Shown piece by piece: positions 31,418-40,983 of a stretch of 64,000 bases of DNA. The translations under genes and the position numbers were made by a program. Position 1 is the first letter of the stretch; the number at the start of each line of letters is the position of its first letter. The notes under the pieces were generated by a model. It searched no databases, was not told the DNA's origin, and saw only the letters and a list, made by a program, of their open reading frames with translations. This DNA comes from Oscillospiraceae bacterium (GTDB lineage Bacteria; Bacillota; Clostridia; Saccharofermentanales; Saccharofermentanaceae), in the NCBI GenBank assembly GCA_900176545.1, contig FWXP01000005.1:186001-250000 (forward strand). The letters are read 5' to 3'.

Positions 31418-34390
31418 ATGGTACTTAGAGGAGAGAAGGCAAGAGAGCAGGCTCGTCCCGCATCGTGTGTCCTGAAGGAAAGATTCGAAGGAAAGATCAG
31501 CGGAGAGGTAAGTGCTCAGTATATACGCCTCGCGGGCAAGAGTGTCGTCGCAGGTGTATCGGGACTTAAGTTCGAGTCACCTTTCGTATCCGTACTGCTC
31601 CAGAAGGAGGAACTCGACGGTATACTTCGTGAGAGTTTTTCTGCAGGTAAGAGCATACTCTTCTCATACGATAACGATATCAAGGTATATACGGAAAAGG
31701 ACGGCAGCGTAGAAGAGATCGCAGTCGACGCTTCCGTTAAGACAGCAGTCAGGGAAGAGATCGAAGCTTCCTTTAAGTGGGGAGGAGAATTGAACTCCAA
31801 CGGTGAGCTCATCGCAGATCCCGCGACACCCGCTCCCGGACCTCATTACTATACAAATATGCTGATTGGTAACCGTATCGGCTTTGACCGTCCTCTTCAA
31901 AGTACCCCTAAGAGTGCAGTAGATGCATTGGGCGGCGGATGCTTCAGAGCACATGCCGATACACAGGTATTAGCTACCAAGTGGGACTACCTTCCAGAAG
32001 AGAACGGATTCCCCGCTAACCGCCAGTTCTATATAACAGAAGGAGGAAAGCAGATCTTCTGGTCAGGTACCGCAAGCGATGAGGGCCTCAAGAATGTCGA
32101 GACAAGACATTCACAGAACAGGACTACTATCTCATATGAGCTTAACGACGGTCTTAAGATCACAAGGACCATCTTTATCCTTCCCCAGGACGACAAGATG
32201 CCTCTTGCAATGGAAGCTCAGATGATCGACATCGAGAATACATCCTCCAAGGACAGGGATCTTCGTATCGTATATACGGGAATGTTCGGAACGAGCGAAG
32301 TACACGCGCTCAGGGAAGACGTTATCTTCTCTACCGTAGTAGCACAGTCCGAAGTATTCTTCGACGACAATAACGAGATAAAGGCAATAAGCTTCAATCC
32401 TAATCCCAAGTGGACTAAGGGCAACATCAGATACAATACGCTCCTCGTGCATACGGACGACGGCGTTAAGTTCCCTCAGGAATACTGCGCGAGATTTGCT
32501 GACCTTGTAGGAAGCGGCACCATCGCTAAGCCGCAGTTCATCTCATATCTCATGGACAGGCCTTCCAGGAAGGGCCCCGGATTCTTCGCTCTTGCTACTC
32601 CTTTCACGGTAAAGGCAGGCGGCAGCATAAGAGCAGATGACTTTACATGCCTTTCCTCTGATGCAGTCAACGACAAGTTCGAGGACGAAGTTACCATGAA
32701 GGAAGAACTCGCAGCACTTATCTCCAAGTTCAGCGATAAGGAAGCGCTTCCTAAGGAACTTACCAAGGTCATCGACTTTACGAAGAACTATGCAAAGTAC
32801 TTAAAGATCAGTCACGACGACAAGAACTTCGAGTCTTATGTAAATAACAACCTTCCTTTCCAGGTCTTCTACCAGACATTCGTCTCAAGGTCCCTGGACT
32901 GGACGCAGAAGGGATACAGGGAGATCGGATTCAGGGAGATCCAGGATATCTTCGCGTCCATGTACTACTTCCGCGGTATGGGTCAGACAGAGTTCGTCAA
33001 GAAGCTCCTTCGCGAGTGGGCAGGCAATGTCTTCGAGGACGGTTATGCTAACCACAACTTCTACTGGACGGGTAAGGAGCCCGGCTGGTGGTCAGACGAT
33101 GCGCTCTGGCTCCTTCAGGCTCTCGACAGATATGTTAAGCTCACGGGCGATTACGACTTTCTGAAAGAGCAGATCAATGTAGCAGTAGCAGAAGGTGAAG
33201 AGAAGAAGACAAGGACTCTTCTTGAGACCATCAAGGCGATCATCACATATAGCGCAAAGATCTCTGTCGGTAAGCACAACATCCCTCTTATCGACAGAGC
33301 AGACTGGAATGACTGCCTGAGAGTCGATCCCGACTGTATCGGCGGTGCCGTTAAGATCGAGAAGTATAAGGAGCAGCTCAAGGCCAAGGGCAAGAGCTTC
33401 GGAGAGGTTCCTTTCGAGTCCGAGTATTCAGAGTCCGTCATGAACGGCTTCCTTCTGAAGGTCGCTATCGATGCCGCTACGGGCATGTTCGAGACAGTAG
33501 GCGACAGCGCTTATGCAGAAGAGCTCAAGGCACTTTCCGCTAAGGTAAAGGAAGACCTTAGAGGCTCTGCTTGGAAGAACGATTTCTTCGCAAGGGTTCT
33601 CTTCAACAGGAAGGACAAGCCCGAGCTTGAATATCTTGGTGCAGCAGGTGATAACCTTCAGGTAGAGGATGCTCCCGGATCTTACTTCCTTAATGCATTC
33701 TCATGGTCCGTGCTCTCCGGCTGTGCCGATGAAGTGCAGATCAATACCATGCTCGATTCACTCGACAGTTACCTCAAGTCTCCTTACGGATTCCGTCTCT
33801 GCTCCACCGTAGACTACTCCAAGATCGCTCCTAAGATCGACGTAGCTCTCTACTATCCCGGTGACAGAGAGAACGGCGGCGTATTTAAGCATGCCAACAT
33901 GATGGCTGCTGCTGCCATGCTCAAGGCTTCCAAGGAAGTCGAGGATAAGAAGCTCGCAGAGCGTCTTGCAGATACGGCTTACTGGGTAATCGACTGCATC
34001 CTGCCTTACAGGACATTGAAGTCACCCTTCACGGTATGCGGTAATCCCAGGTGGTGCACACAGTACAATAACAGTGACTCCGGTGAGAACATCGGACCTA
34101 CGCTCTCCGGTACTTCCACATGGCTCCTTCTGTGCCTCTTCTCCTGCTTCGGCGTAGAGTTTACCGCAGAGAACCTTATCGTAGAGCCCCTTCTTCGAAA
34201 GGATGATACTTCGCTTACCGTTATGGTAAACAGCGGTGTTGCCGAGTACGAGATCGATATAACAAAGCCTCAGGGATTCTTCCGTGCCAAGGACGGCGTC
34301 AAGGTGTTCTGTGACGGTAACGAGCTTCCCGATACCAAGGTTCCCGTCTTCTCCGACGGCAAGGTACATAAAGTTGATATCAAGTTCTGA
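31418..34390 (+). CDS. Cellodextrin phosphorylase (GH94)
   Basis: 990 residues from ATG 31418 with GGAGG upstream; the TTG at 31403 lies within the ribosome site. It releases glucose-1-phosphate from cellotriose and longer beta-1,4-glucans. The length matches cellodextrin phosphorylases (near 980-990) rather than cellobiose phosphorylases (about 810-830). Family text includes PAPGPHYYTNMLIGNR, ENGFPANRQFY, QKGYREIGFREIQD, IDRADWNDCL (catalytic Asp at residue 629) and DRENGGVFKHA. No signal peptide, so it is cytoplasmic. With the gene before it, it completes intracellular breakdown of imported cello-oligosaccharides. Confidence 0.93.
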   Translation: MVLRGEKAREQARPASCVLKERFEGKISGEVSAQYIRLAGKSVVAGVSGLKFESPFVSVLLQKEELDGILRESFSAGKSILFSYDNDIKVYTEKDGSVEEIAVDASVKTAVREEIEASFKWGGELNSNGELIADPATPAPGPHYYTNMLIGNRIGFDRPLQSTPKSAVDALGGGCFRAHADTQVLATKWDYLPEENGFPANRQFYITEGGKQIFWSGTASDEGLKNVETRHSQNRTTISYELNDGLKITRTIFILPQDDKMPLAMEAQMIDIENTSSKDRDLRIVYTGMFGTSEVHALREDVIFSTVVAQSEVFFDDNNEIKAISFNPNPKWTKGNIRYNTLLVHTDDGVKFPQEYCARFADLVGSGTIAKPQFISYLMDRPSRKGPGFFALATPFTVKAGGSIRADDFTCLSSDAVNDKFEDEVTMKEELAALISKFSDKEALPKELTKVIDFTKNYAKYLKISHDDKNFESYVNNNLPFQVFYQTFVSRSLDWTQKGYREIGFREIQDIFASMYYFRGMGQTEFVKKLLREWAGNVFEDGYANHNFYWTGKEPGWWSDDALWLLQALDRYVKLTGDYDFLKEQINVAVAEGEEKKTRTLLETIKAIITYSAKISVGKHNIPLIDRADWNDCLRVDPDCIGGAVKIEKYKEQLKAKGKSFGEVPFESEYSESVMNGFLLKVAIDAATGMFETVGDSAYAEELKALSAKVKEDLRGSAWKNDFFARVLFNRKDKPELEYLGAAGDNLQVEDAPGSYFLNAFSWSVLSGCADEVQINTMLDSLDSYLKSPYGFRLCSTVDYSKIAPKIDVALYYPGDRENGGVFKHANMMAAAAMLKASKEVEDKKLAERLADTAYWVIDCILPYRTLKSPFTVCGNPRWCTQYNNSDSGENIGPTLSGTSTWLLLCLFSCFGVEFTAENLIVEPLLRKDDTSLTVMVNSGVAEYEIDITKPQGFFRAKDGVKVFCDGNELPDTKVPVFSDGKVHKVDIKF

Positions 34391-34415
34391 AGAGACCTGA
34401 TATAGATGTGAAGAG

Positions 34416-34446
34416 AAAGGCCGCGATCTTATGACCGCGGCCTTTT
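34416..34446. terminator. Bidirectional terminator
   Basis: The stem AAAGGCCGCG (34416-34425) pairs with CGCGGCCTTT (34436-34445); a ten-base loop. A T-run lies on the right and an A-run on the left. It separates cellodextrin phosphorylase from a convergent small gene. Confidence 0.88.
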
Positions 34447-34475
34447 GCTCGTCTTAGGATGATCTTTTGAAGATA

Positions 34476-34892
34476 TCAGAGGATCTTCTTAAAATCGTGG
34501 AAGTGCATCTCGGGATCGTACTTCATGAGAACGGGTATGAAGCTGAGCTTCTTGATGTTCTTGGAAGAGATCTCTTCCTCCGTGACCTTTACGTTCCTGT
34601 CGAAGAACTCCGCATGCTCGGGAGCCCAGAAGATGAGACGCGCCTTGGACTTGTTGTTCTCTGTCTTAACGTCTGCCACGAGAGCATAGGAAGTATACAT
34701 ATTGTTGCCTTCCGTCTTCTCATAGGTGACATTCTTGAGCTGATCCTTACACTCGGCGGGGATGCCCTTTAAGAGCTCTTCTAAGTTGGCGCTTTCTCTC
34801 TTGGAGAGCTTAAGGACAACGAAAGCAAATATCGCGCAGACGATGACTCCGACGATAAGCCCTGTGACAGTTCCGGGGTTGTTGATGTTCAT
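34476..34892 (-). CDS. Small single-pass membrane protein, unknown
   Basis: 138 residues. A single membrane segment (about 8-27, TVTGLIVGVIVCAIFAFVVL) anchors a cytoplasmic, Lys/Glu-rich domain of about 110 residues. AAAGGAAAGG lies before the ATG. No family is recognised. It is divergent from hprK, with about 140 bases between them holding both promoters. Confidence 0.65.
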   Translation of the reverse strand: MNINNPGTVTGLIVGVIVCAIFAFVVLKLSKRESANLEELLKGIPAECKDQLKNVTYEKTEGNNMYTSYALVADVKTENNKSKARLIFWAPEHAEFFDRNVKVTEEEISSKNIKKLSFIPVLMKYDPEMHFHDFKKIL

Positions 34893-35035
34893 GATATGTG
34901 TTCCTTTCCTTTTAATGTCGTCTTATGCTACCACTTTTGGGGGCTTGGTGTTATGTCACTTTTGTCATAATTATTGGTAACCCTTATTCTTTATATGCTG
35001 TGTTACAATGGATACGTTAAGGAGGAATGATCCCT

Positions 35036-35965
35036 ATGCCGTATTCCAGCGTATTTCTGTCAGATATAGTAAAAGCATTCGATCTCGAGGTCGTATATGA
35101 CACGGGAGACATCGAGCAGAGAAGGATAAGCGTAGCGGACGTAACGCGTCCCGGATTGCAGCTTGCAGGTTACTACGACCATTTCGGTCCCGACCGTATC
35201 CAGATAGTAGGTAACATGGAGCATGCTTACCTTGAGCACTTAACGGCAGATGACAGGAAGACATCTCTTCTTAACCTGTTCGGGAAAGAGATCCCGGCAC
35301 TTATCATAACGAGAAATCATGAAGCGCATAAGGAGATGATCGCGGCCGCAGCCGAGAAGAATACTCCCATATTCAGAACGGGAGAAGCTACGGCAAACTT
35401 CTCCAACGCCCTTGTTGAATATCTCAAGATGGAACTTGCACCCCGTGTCAGCATGCACGGCGTTCTCGTAGAGGTAAACGGTGAAGGTATCCTCATCTTA
35501 GGTGAGAGCGGCGTAGGTAAGTCCGAGACGGCTCTCGAGATCGTCAAGAGAGGTCACAGATTGATCGCCGACGACCAGGTAGAGATAAGGAAGGTATCGG
35601 AGGCAAGGCTGGTCGGAAGAGCTCCCGAAGTCATCCGCCACCTTATCGAGATCAGAGGTATCGGTATCCTGGATGTCAAGGAACTCTACGGTGTATCCTC
35701 CGTCAAGCCTTCCGAGGGCATCGACTTCGTAATCAACTTAGAGCTCTGGGATGAGAAGAAGACATATGACAGATTAGGTCTTAACGAAGAGACCACGGAG
35801 ATCCTCGGAATAAAGATCCCTTCCATCACGATCCCCGTCGGACCCGGACGTAACCTGGCAGTCATCGTTGAAGCTGCTGCCATCAACTTCCGTGTCAAGA
35901 AGATGGGTTACAATGCTGCTGCGGATCTTGTATCAAGAGTATTCCCCGGAGGTAATATCAAGTGA
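35036..35965 (+). CDS. hprK: HPr kinase/phosphorylase
   Basis: 309 residues from ATG 35036, ten bases after GGAGG; ATG 35027 is too close to that site. HprK phosphorylates Ser46 of HPr and removes it again, coupling sugar status to CcpA-mediated catabolite control. Seen: N-terminal domain with LQLAGYYDHFGPDRIQIVG, Walker A GESGVGKSE (156-164), LIADDQVEI, and the HprK signature EIRGIGILDV. It overlaps murB by 4 bases. Its presence fits a Bacillota sugar-regulation network that may act on the cello-oligosaccharide locus just upstream. Confidence 0.95.
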   Translation: MPYSSVFLSDIVKAFDLEVVYDTGDIEQRRISVADVTRPGLQLAGYYDHFGPDRIQIVGNMEHAYLEHLTADDRKTSLLNLFGKEIPALIITRNHEAHKEMIAAAAEKNTPIFRTGEATANFSNALVEYLKMELAPRVSMHGVLVEVNGEGILILGESGVGKSETALEIVKRGHRLIADDQVEIRKVSEARLVGRAPEVIRHLIEIRGIGILDVKELYGVSSVKPSEGIDFVINLELWDEKKTYDRLGLNEETTEILGIKIPSITIPVGPGRNLAVIVEAAAINFRVKKMGYNAAADLVSRVFPGGNIK

Positions 35966-36870
35966 ACCTTGACGAGGGAGTAGTACTTAAGCCTTATACG
36001 ACATTCAGGTGCGGAGGACCTGCGAAGTATTTCGCGGAGCCTTCGTCTTCAGAAGAGATAAGAGAGCTCCTTTCCTTTGCAAAGGAGAAAGGACTTCCCG
36101 TGCTCGTACTGGGTCTGGGATCCAATATGCTCATAGCAGATAACGGTTTTGACGGTCTTGTCATAAGGATCGGAAAGAACATGAGCAATATTTCTTTCGA
36201 GGATACGGGCGACGGATATGTGGAAATAACGGCACAGGCGGGCGCATCCCTTGCTTCATTCGGCACCAGATGTGCGGGAGAGGGCCTCGAGGGTGCCGAG
36301 TTCTGCTGCGGTATCCCGGGTACCGTAGGCGGCGCCGTCTTCATGAACGCAGGTGCATACGGTAGAGAGATAAAGGATATCGCCGTAAGTGCAGCTTATC
36401 TTCTTGACGGTGAGGTCAGGACGGTAAGTGCGGATGAATGTCATTTCGGATACAGGAAGAGCATCTTCGAGGAGATGGCGGGAGAAGGAAAGGATGTTGT
36501 GATACTTTCCCTTAAGGCGCGTCTCAAGAAGGGCGATAAGGATGCCATAAAGGCATATGTAGCGGAGCTGAAGGCAAAGAGATGCGCTTCCCAGCCCGTG
36601 GATGTGCCAAGTGCCGGCTCTACCTTCAAGCGTCCCGAGGGATATTACGCGGGAGCTCTTATAGAAGGAAGCGGCCTCAAGGGATTTGCCCTGGACGATT
36701 CGGGTGCGCAGGTATCTCCCAAGCATGCGGGATTTGTAGTAAATAACGAAGGCAAGGCATCTGCAGCCGACGTTATGAGACTTATAAGATATATACAGGA
36801 TAAGGTCTACGAGGATTCGGGCGTAAGGCTCGAGACGGAAGTTCGCCTTATCGGAGGGGACGGCAGGTAA
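35962..36870 (+). CDS. murB: UDP-N-acetylenolpyruvoylglucosamine reductase
   Basis: 302 residues, starting at GTG 35962 that overlaps the hprK stop. MurB reduces UDP-GlcNAc-enolpyruvate to UDP-MurNAc with FAD and NADPH, in peptidoglycan synthesis. Seen: KPYTTFRCGGPAKYF, the FAD-binding LGLGSNMLI, CCGIPGTVGGAVFMNAGAYG, YRKSIF, PSAGSTFKRP with the proton-donor Ser, and a final ETEVRLIG with the catalytic Glu. Length and layout fit a type II MurB lacking the extra loop. Its stop overlaps the rapZ start. Confidence 0.95.
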   Translation: MNLDEGVVLKPYTTFRCGGPAKYFAEPSSSEEIRELLSFAKEKGLPVLVLGLGSNMLIADNGFDGLVIRIGKNMSNISFEDTGDGYVEITAQAGASLASFGTRCAGEGLEGAEFCCGIPGTVGGAVFMNAGAYGREIKDIAVSAAYLLDGEVRTVSADECHFGYRKSIFEEMAGEGKDVVILSLKARLKKGDKDAIKAYVAELKAKRCASQPVDVPSAGSTFKRPEGYYAGALIEGSGLKGFALDDSGAQVSPKHAGFVVNNEGKASAADVMRLIRYIQDKVYEDSGVRLETEVRLIGGDGR

Positions 36871-37769
36871 TGGACGTAGTTATCCTTACGGGTATAAGCG
36901 GAGCAGGCAAGAGCCAGGCGGCAGCTTTCTTTGAAGATCAGGGGTACTTCTGTATAGATAACGTACCTCCCCGGTTCTTAACGGAGCTGACGGAAGTCTT
37001 CCTAAGAGACGACGAATACGCCATGGAGATAAATAAGCTCTGCTTCGTAGTGGACGTTCGAAGCCGTGATATGCTGGCCGGCTGGGGAATAGCCATGCAG
37101 AAGCTTGATGAAGTTCCCGGTGTCACATACAGGGTAGTATTCCTTGAAGCAAGTGACGATGTTCTCGTAAGCCGTTACCGCCAGACAAGAAGAAAGCACC
37201 CCCTTATGGATGAAGTACCTCTTACGGACGCCATCGCTTCCGAGAGAAAGATGCTCCGCAATATAAGAGGAAGGGCATCCTGCATAATAGACACGACAAT
37301 GCTCACCAATGCGGGCTTAAAGAGAGCACTCCGCGACTTCTTAAAGTCTGAGGACAGTTCGGGATTTCCCATCTTCGTGGAGTCCTTCGGATTCATGTAC
37401 TCACTTCCTTCCGACTGCGATCTCGTATTCGATATGAGATTTCTCCCTAACCCCTTCTGGGTAGAGGAACTTAAGATGTTTAGCGGCAAGGATCAGGAGA
37501 TCGCTGATTACTTGAACGGCTTTGAGGATACACATACCTTCCTGGAGAAGATAGGTGATCTTTTTGACTTCACCATTCCTTTGTACGTCAAGGAAGGCAA
37601 GAGCAGGCTCTCCGTCGGAATAGGCTGTACAGGAGGAAGGCACAGGTCCGTATTCATCGCAGAGGCCATCGGCAAGCTTTTGCAGGAGAAGGGCTATAAC
37701 GTCGTAGTCCACCACAGGGATATAGACAGGGATCCCAGATATATCAAGAAGGATACTTCTGATGCCTGA
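36870..37769 (+). CDS. rapZ: RapZ/YvcJ-type nucleotide-binding RNase adapter
   Basis: 299 residues. P-loop protein; in Gram-negatives it guides RNase E to the GlmZ RNA, in Bacillota (YvcJ) it binds nucleotides and affects competence and cell-wall precursor control. Walker A GISGAGKS (8-15), FCIDNVPP, the central FLEASDDVLVSRY and RRKHPL, and the C-terminal GCTGGRHRSVFIAE are all present. The start overlaps the murB stop by one base and the gene overlaps whiA by 8, the classic rapZ-whiA pair. Confidence 0.93.
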   Translation: MDVVILTGISGAGKSQAAAFFEDQGYFCIDNVPPRFLTELTEVFLRDDEYAMEINKLCFVVDVRSRDMLAGWGIAMQKLDEVPGVTYRVVFLEASDDVLVSRYRQTRRKHPLMDEVPLTDAIASERKMLRNIRGRASCIIDTTMLTNAGLKRALRDFLKSEDSSGFPIFVESFGFMYSLPSDCDLVFDMRFLPNPFWVEELKMFSGKDQEIADYLNGFEDTHTFLEKIGDLFDFTIPLYVKEGKSRLSVGIGCTGGRHRSVFIAEAIGKLLQEKGYNVVVHHRDIDRDPRYIKKDTSDA

Positions 37770-38538
37770 TAACGAGATGAGCTTCAGCCGTGAGATAAAG
37801 GCTGAAATAATGAAGCACGTCCCCAAGCACACGGAGTCATGCCAGGGGATAATAGACGGTATCGTCATGTCCTCGGGCCTTGAGAGGGAGCAGGACGACG
37901 ATGTCGTAGAGTATATCGAAAGGCTCCTTACAAAGGAGGATGTCTCCCTTTATTCCGATGCGGCTCTTTACAAGGACAATGGCATCAACAGGTATTTTCT
38001 CCGCGGAGTATACCTCTCATGCGGATATTGTTCCGATCCGTCCCTTGCCTACAGGATCGAGCTTCATATAAGAGAGTCCTGGGCCGTACCTATAGTCGAG
38101 GATATGTTGTCCGAAGCGGGGATCTCCTTCAGGACATCCCTTAGAGGCGACATACACGTGCTTTACATAACGAGCGGAGATCATGTCTCCGATTTCTTAG
38201 GGATAATCGGCGCGGATCTTAAGAGGCTCGACTTTGAGAACAAGAGAGCCGAGCGTGACATAATGGGCAATGTTACCAGGACCTTGAACTGCGATTCCGG
38301 CAATACGAAGCGCCAGGCTGAAGCGGGAGCGGTCCGCAATGAACTCATAAGCAAGCTCATGGCTTCTCCCGAAGCAGCATCACTTCCCGCAGAACTTCGC
38401 GAAGCGGCAAGGGTAAATCTCGAGAATCCCGGAGCATCCATAGCAGAGCTCGGGAAGCTCATGGATCCCCCCATAGGCAAATCCGGCATGAATCACCGCA
38501 TACAAAAGCTTTTGGAAATCGCAAAGTCTCTTGATTGA
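37762..38538 (+). CDS. whiA: WhiA-type DNA-binding regulator, shortened N-terminal domain
   Basis: 258 residues, versus about 300-330 for usual WhiA. WhiA binds DNA through a C-terminal helix-turn-helix and carries a degenerate LAGLIDADG fold; it affects cell division and, in Streptomyces, sporulation. Seen: MSFSREIKAEI, the second homing-endonuclease-like repeat RYFLRGVYLSCGYCSDP, GDHVSDFLGIIGA and the helix-turn-helix end SIAELGKLMDPPIGKSGMNH. The first LAGLIDADG repeat is largely missing, which explains the short length. ATG 37762 has AAGGA eight bases upstream. Overlaps rapZ by 8 bases. Confidence 0.9.
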   Translation: MPDNEMSFSREIKAEIMKHVPKHTESCQGIIDGIVMSSGLEREQDDDVVEYIERLLTKEDVSLYSDAALYKDNGINRYFLRGVYLSCGYCSDPSLAYRIELHIRESWAVPIVEDMLSEAGISFRTSLRGDIHVLYITSGDHVSDFLGIIGADLKRLDFENKRAERDIMGNVTRTLNCDSGNTKRQAEAGAVRNELISKLMASPEAASLPAELREAARVNLENPGASIAELGKLMDPPIGKSGMNHRIQKLLEIAKSLD

Positions 38539-38612
38539 GATATTGCGGTGGTCTGTGATATTATGTAGTTTGCTTTTCTATAAGCTGCTATGTGAGGGGA
38601 ATTGAAAGAGGA

Positions 38613-40502
38613 ATGAACCGTAAGGATCAGTATATAGAGCCTGATAACTCATACTATGAGCCTTCCACAGATACGTCGCACGGAACTACGATGCTTATCG
38701 TTGTGCTCACTTTTGTCTTCCTTATCCTGACGGCTGTACTCGCCATCGCGGTATACCAGAAAAGGGGAGAGGACAAGGCCAATGCGTCTGTCCTGGCAGT
38801 AAATTCCGATACGTATATCTCAGTCGCTACGGCGACCCCCACTCCCGTTCCGCCCATACAGGCATTTCAGAACCCGCTGCTTTATCCCGCTACGGCGGTC
38901 ATCAATACCTCTACGGAGCAGGAGATACCTTCAGAGAATATCCCTTCCGCCAGAGGACTTACCCAGAATGTCATCAACGGTGCCGTTATAGTTACCGACT
39001 ACCAGAGAGAGAATGAGATCTTCATGGGTGATCCCCTGGAATACAGTACGGTAGCGGGCATTACCACATACAGAGGCAATAACTTCAGGAATACCGCATC
39101 CTACGGTTATCTGTATCCTGACGGAGATTCCGTAGATACCATCACTCAGGTCTGGGAGTTCTCCGATACATCTTCACGTCTGGCATCTTCTCAGAACTTC
39201 GAGTGGTCGGGATTCCAGCTCACGGGTCAGCCTCTTGTCATCAGATGGGACCCTGCCGTGAAGGCATCCATGAACCTTTATTCCGATAAAAAGTCCAAGG
39301 CAGATCTTACAGAGGTCATCTGCGCCTGCCTTGACGGATATGTCTATTTCTTCGATATCGACGACGGTACCATGACAAGAGATCCCATCTATGTAGGTGC
39401 TTCCATCAAGGGTACTCCCGCGGTAGATCCCAGAGGATGGCCTCTTCTCTATGTAGGTCAGGCTGACGACAACGGCGATAACGAGAAGTTCGGAATGTAC
39501 ATCTTCTCCCTTATCGACGGATCCGAGCTCTACTTCCGTGATGTCATGGATGACGGAGCATACAGGATGAACTGGGGTGCATTCGACTCATCCCCTATCG
39601 TGGATATCGATTCCGATACGCTCATCTGGCCCTGCGAGAACGGTATCGTCTACACGTTCACATTGAATACGCAGTATGTATCAGGCGGCTCTTCCATAAT
39701 GATCGATCCCGTCTGTACCGGCTACAAGTATATCTTCAACGATACACAGGGCAGATACCTGGGAGTCGAGAGTTCCATTGCCGTATACGGCAATCTCGGA
39801 TATTTTATCGACAATAATTCCAACCTCATCTGCCTGGATCTTAATACTTTCGAGATGGTATGGGTATTCAGGACGGATGACGATTCCGATCTTTCTCCTG
39901 TCCTTGCAGAGGAGAACGGTATCCCGTATCTCTATATCGGTACTGAGGTAGACTATCAGGGCGGCCAGGGTTCTTATAACGGTGCCGCATATACATATAA
40001 GCTCAATGCCCTTACCGGTGCCGAGGTATGGCAGACATCACAGCCCTGCTATACATATAACGGTCAGACATCCGATACGGACCAGGTCGGCGGATGCGTA
40101 GGCAATCCCATCGTCGGTAAGAACTCCATCAATAATCTCGTTATCTTCTCCTACAGCTGTACGAACGACCTCGTCAGCGGTAACAGGCTCGTTGCATATA
40201 ATCGCGATACCGGAAATGAAGTCTGGCATTACGATATGAATATCTATACATACAGCTCACCGATCGACTGTTACGACCAGAACGGCAATGCCTACATAGT
40301 CATCGCCGATAACATCGGACAGATCCATCTGATCAACGGTCAGACCGGTGAGAGGATCGCTTACATCCAGACATCCAGGTTCCTGGGAACGAGCAGTGAG
40401 ACGACAGGCGGAGTGGAGTTTCAGGCTTCCCCCGTTATCTTCAATAACATGATGATCATCTCCACGACTTCCGGCTCCGTGTTCGGTATAAGGATCGACT
40501 AA
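38613..40502 (+). CDS. Membrane-anchored PQQ-type beta-propeller protein
   Basis: 629 residues from ATG 38613; a GTG at 38592 is also in frame. A cytoplasmic tail of about 25 residues precedes one membrane segment (LIVVLTFVFLILTAVLAIAVY). A linker with ATPTPVPP follows, then a large extracytoplasmic domain of PQQ/quinoprotein-like repeats, e.g. IKGTPAVDPRGWPLLYVGQ, FDSSPIVDIDSDTLIWPC, YTYSSPIDCYDQNGNAYIV. No enzyme motif is seen; a scaffold or binding role on the surface is likely. It follows whiA by 74 bases and precedes two small genes in the same direction. Confidence 0.75.
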   Translation: MNRKDQYIEPDNSYYEPSTDTSHGTTMLIVVLTFVFLILTAVLAIAVYQKRGEDKANASVLAVNSDTYISVATATPTPVPPIQAFQNPLLYPATAVINTSTEQEIPSENIPSARGLTQNVINGAVIVTDYQRENEIFMGDPLEYSTVAGITTYRGNNFRNTASYGYLYPDGDSVDTITQVWEFSDTSSRLASSQNFEWSGFQLTGQPLVIRWDPAVKASMNLYSDKKSKADLTEVICACLDGYVYFFDIDDGTMTRDPIYVGASIKGTPAVDPRGWPLLYVGQADDNGDNEKFGMYIFSLIDGSELYFRDVMDDGAYRMNWGAFDSSPIVDIDSDTLIWPCENGIVYTFTLNTQYVSGGSSIMIDPVCTGYKYIFNDTQGRYLGVESSIAVYGNLGYFIDNNSNLICLDLNTFEMVWVFRTDDDSDLSPVLAEENGIPYLYIGTEVDYQGGQGSYNGAAYTYKLNALTGAEVWQTSQPCYTYNGQTSDTDQVGGCVGNPIVGKNSINNLVIFSYSCTNDLVSGNRLVAYNRDTGNEVWHYDMNIYTYSSPIDCYDQNGNAYIVIADNIGQIHLINGQTGERIAYIQTSRFLGTSSETTGGVEFQASPVIFNNMMIISTTSGSVFGIRID

Positions 40503-40517
40503 GGGGAGTACCGCAAG

Positions 40518-40931
40518 ATGGAGATCGAGAGAGAGATGTACGACAATATCGCATTGCTTGAAGTGGAGATCAGTTCGTTCTCCGGAGGCGGATACAAGGT
40601 TAAGTATGATTTTGAGCGCAATCTCATCTCGTGGAATGACGGGTATATGTGGAACAACAACTTCATGAAGTCCATGACGGGCGCTAAGCTCACAGCCATA
40701 AGAGAGCGCCTTCCCGATACTCACATGATCGAATGGATGCTGGGCTATAACGCGGGCAATCTGGAGAAGTACGGAAGATGTACCGCCAACCCCTCTTCCT
40801 GGAAGATCTACGTGAGGTTCAAGGACGATACTTCCATCGTCAGCAGCCACACCAAGAACTTCCCCAAGGATTGGGGCAAACTGAAGTCCATAATCGAGGA
40901 CACGACGGAGTGCTGTTTCAGGCTCCATTAA
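40518..40931 (+). CDS. Small soluble protein, unknown
   Basis: 137 residues with no signal peptide or membrane segment. GGGGAG lies ahead of ATG 40518. The sequence alternates beta-type segments (GGGYKVKYDFERNLISW, WKIYVRFKDDTSIVS) with a helical middle and an acidic end; several Trp and Tyr residues. It is not recognised. It is 15 bases after the beta-propeller gene, likely the same operon. Confidence 0.6.
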   Translation: MEIEREMYDNIALLEVEISSFSGGGYKVKYDFERNLISWNDGYMWNNNFMKSMTGAKLTAIRERLPDTHMIEWMLGYNAGNLEKYGRCTANPSSWKIYVRFKDDTSIVSSHTKNFPKDWGKLKSIIEDTTECCFRLH

Positions 40932-40983
40932 AGGACAAAAATGTGATAAAATAACAAAAGGCTTTTGAACAAGGAGGGACAAC

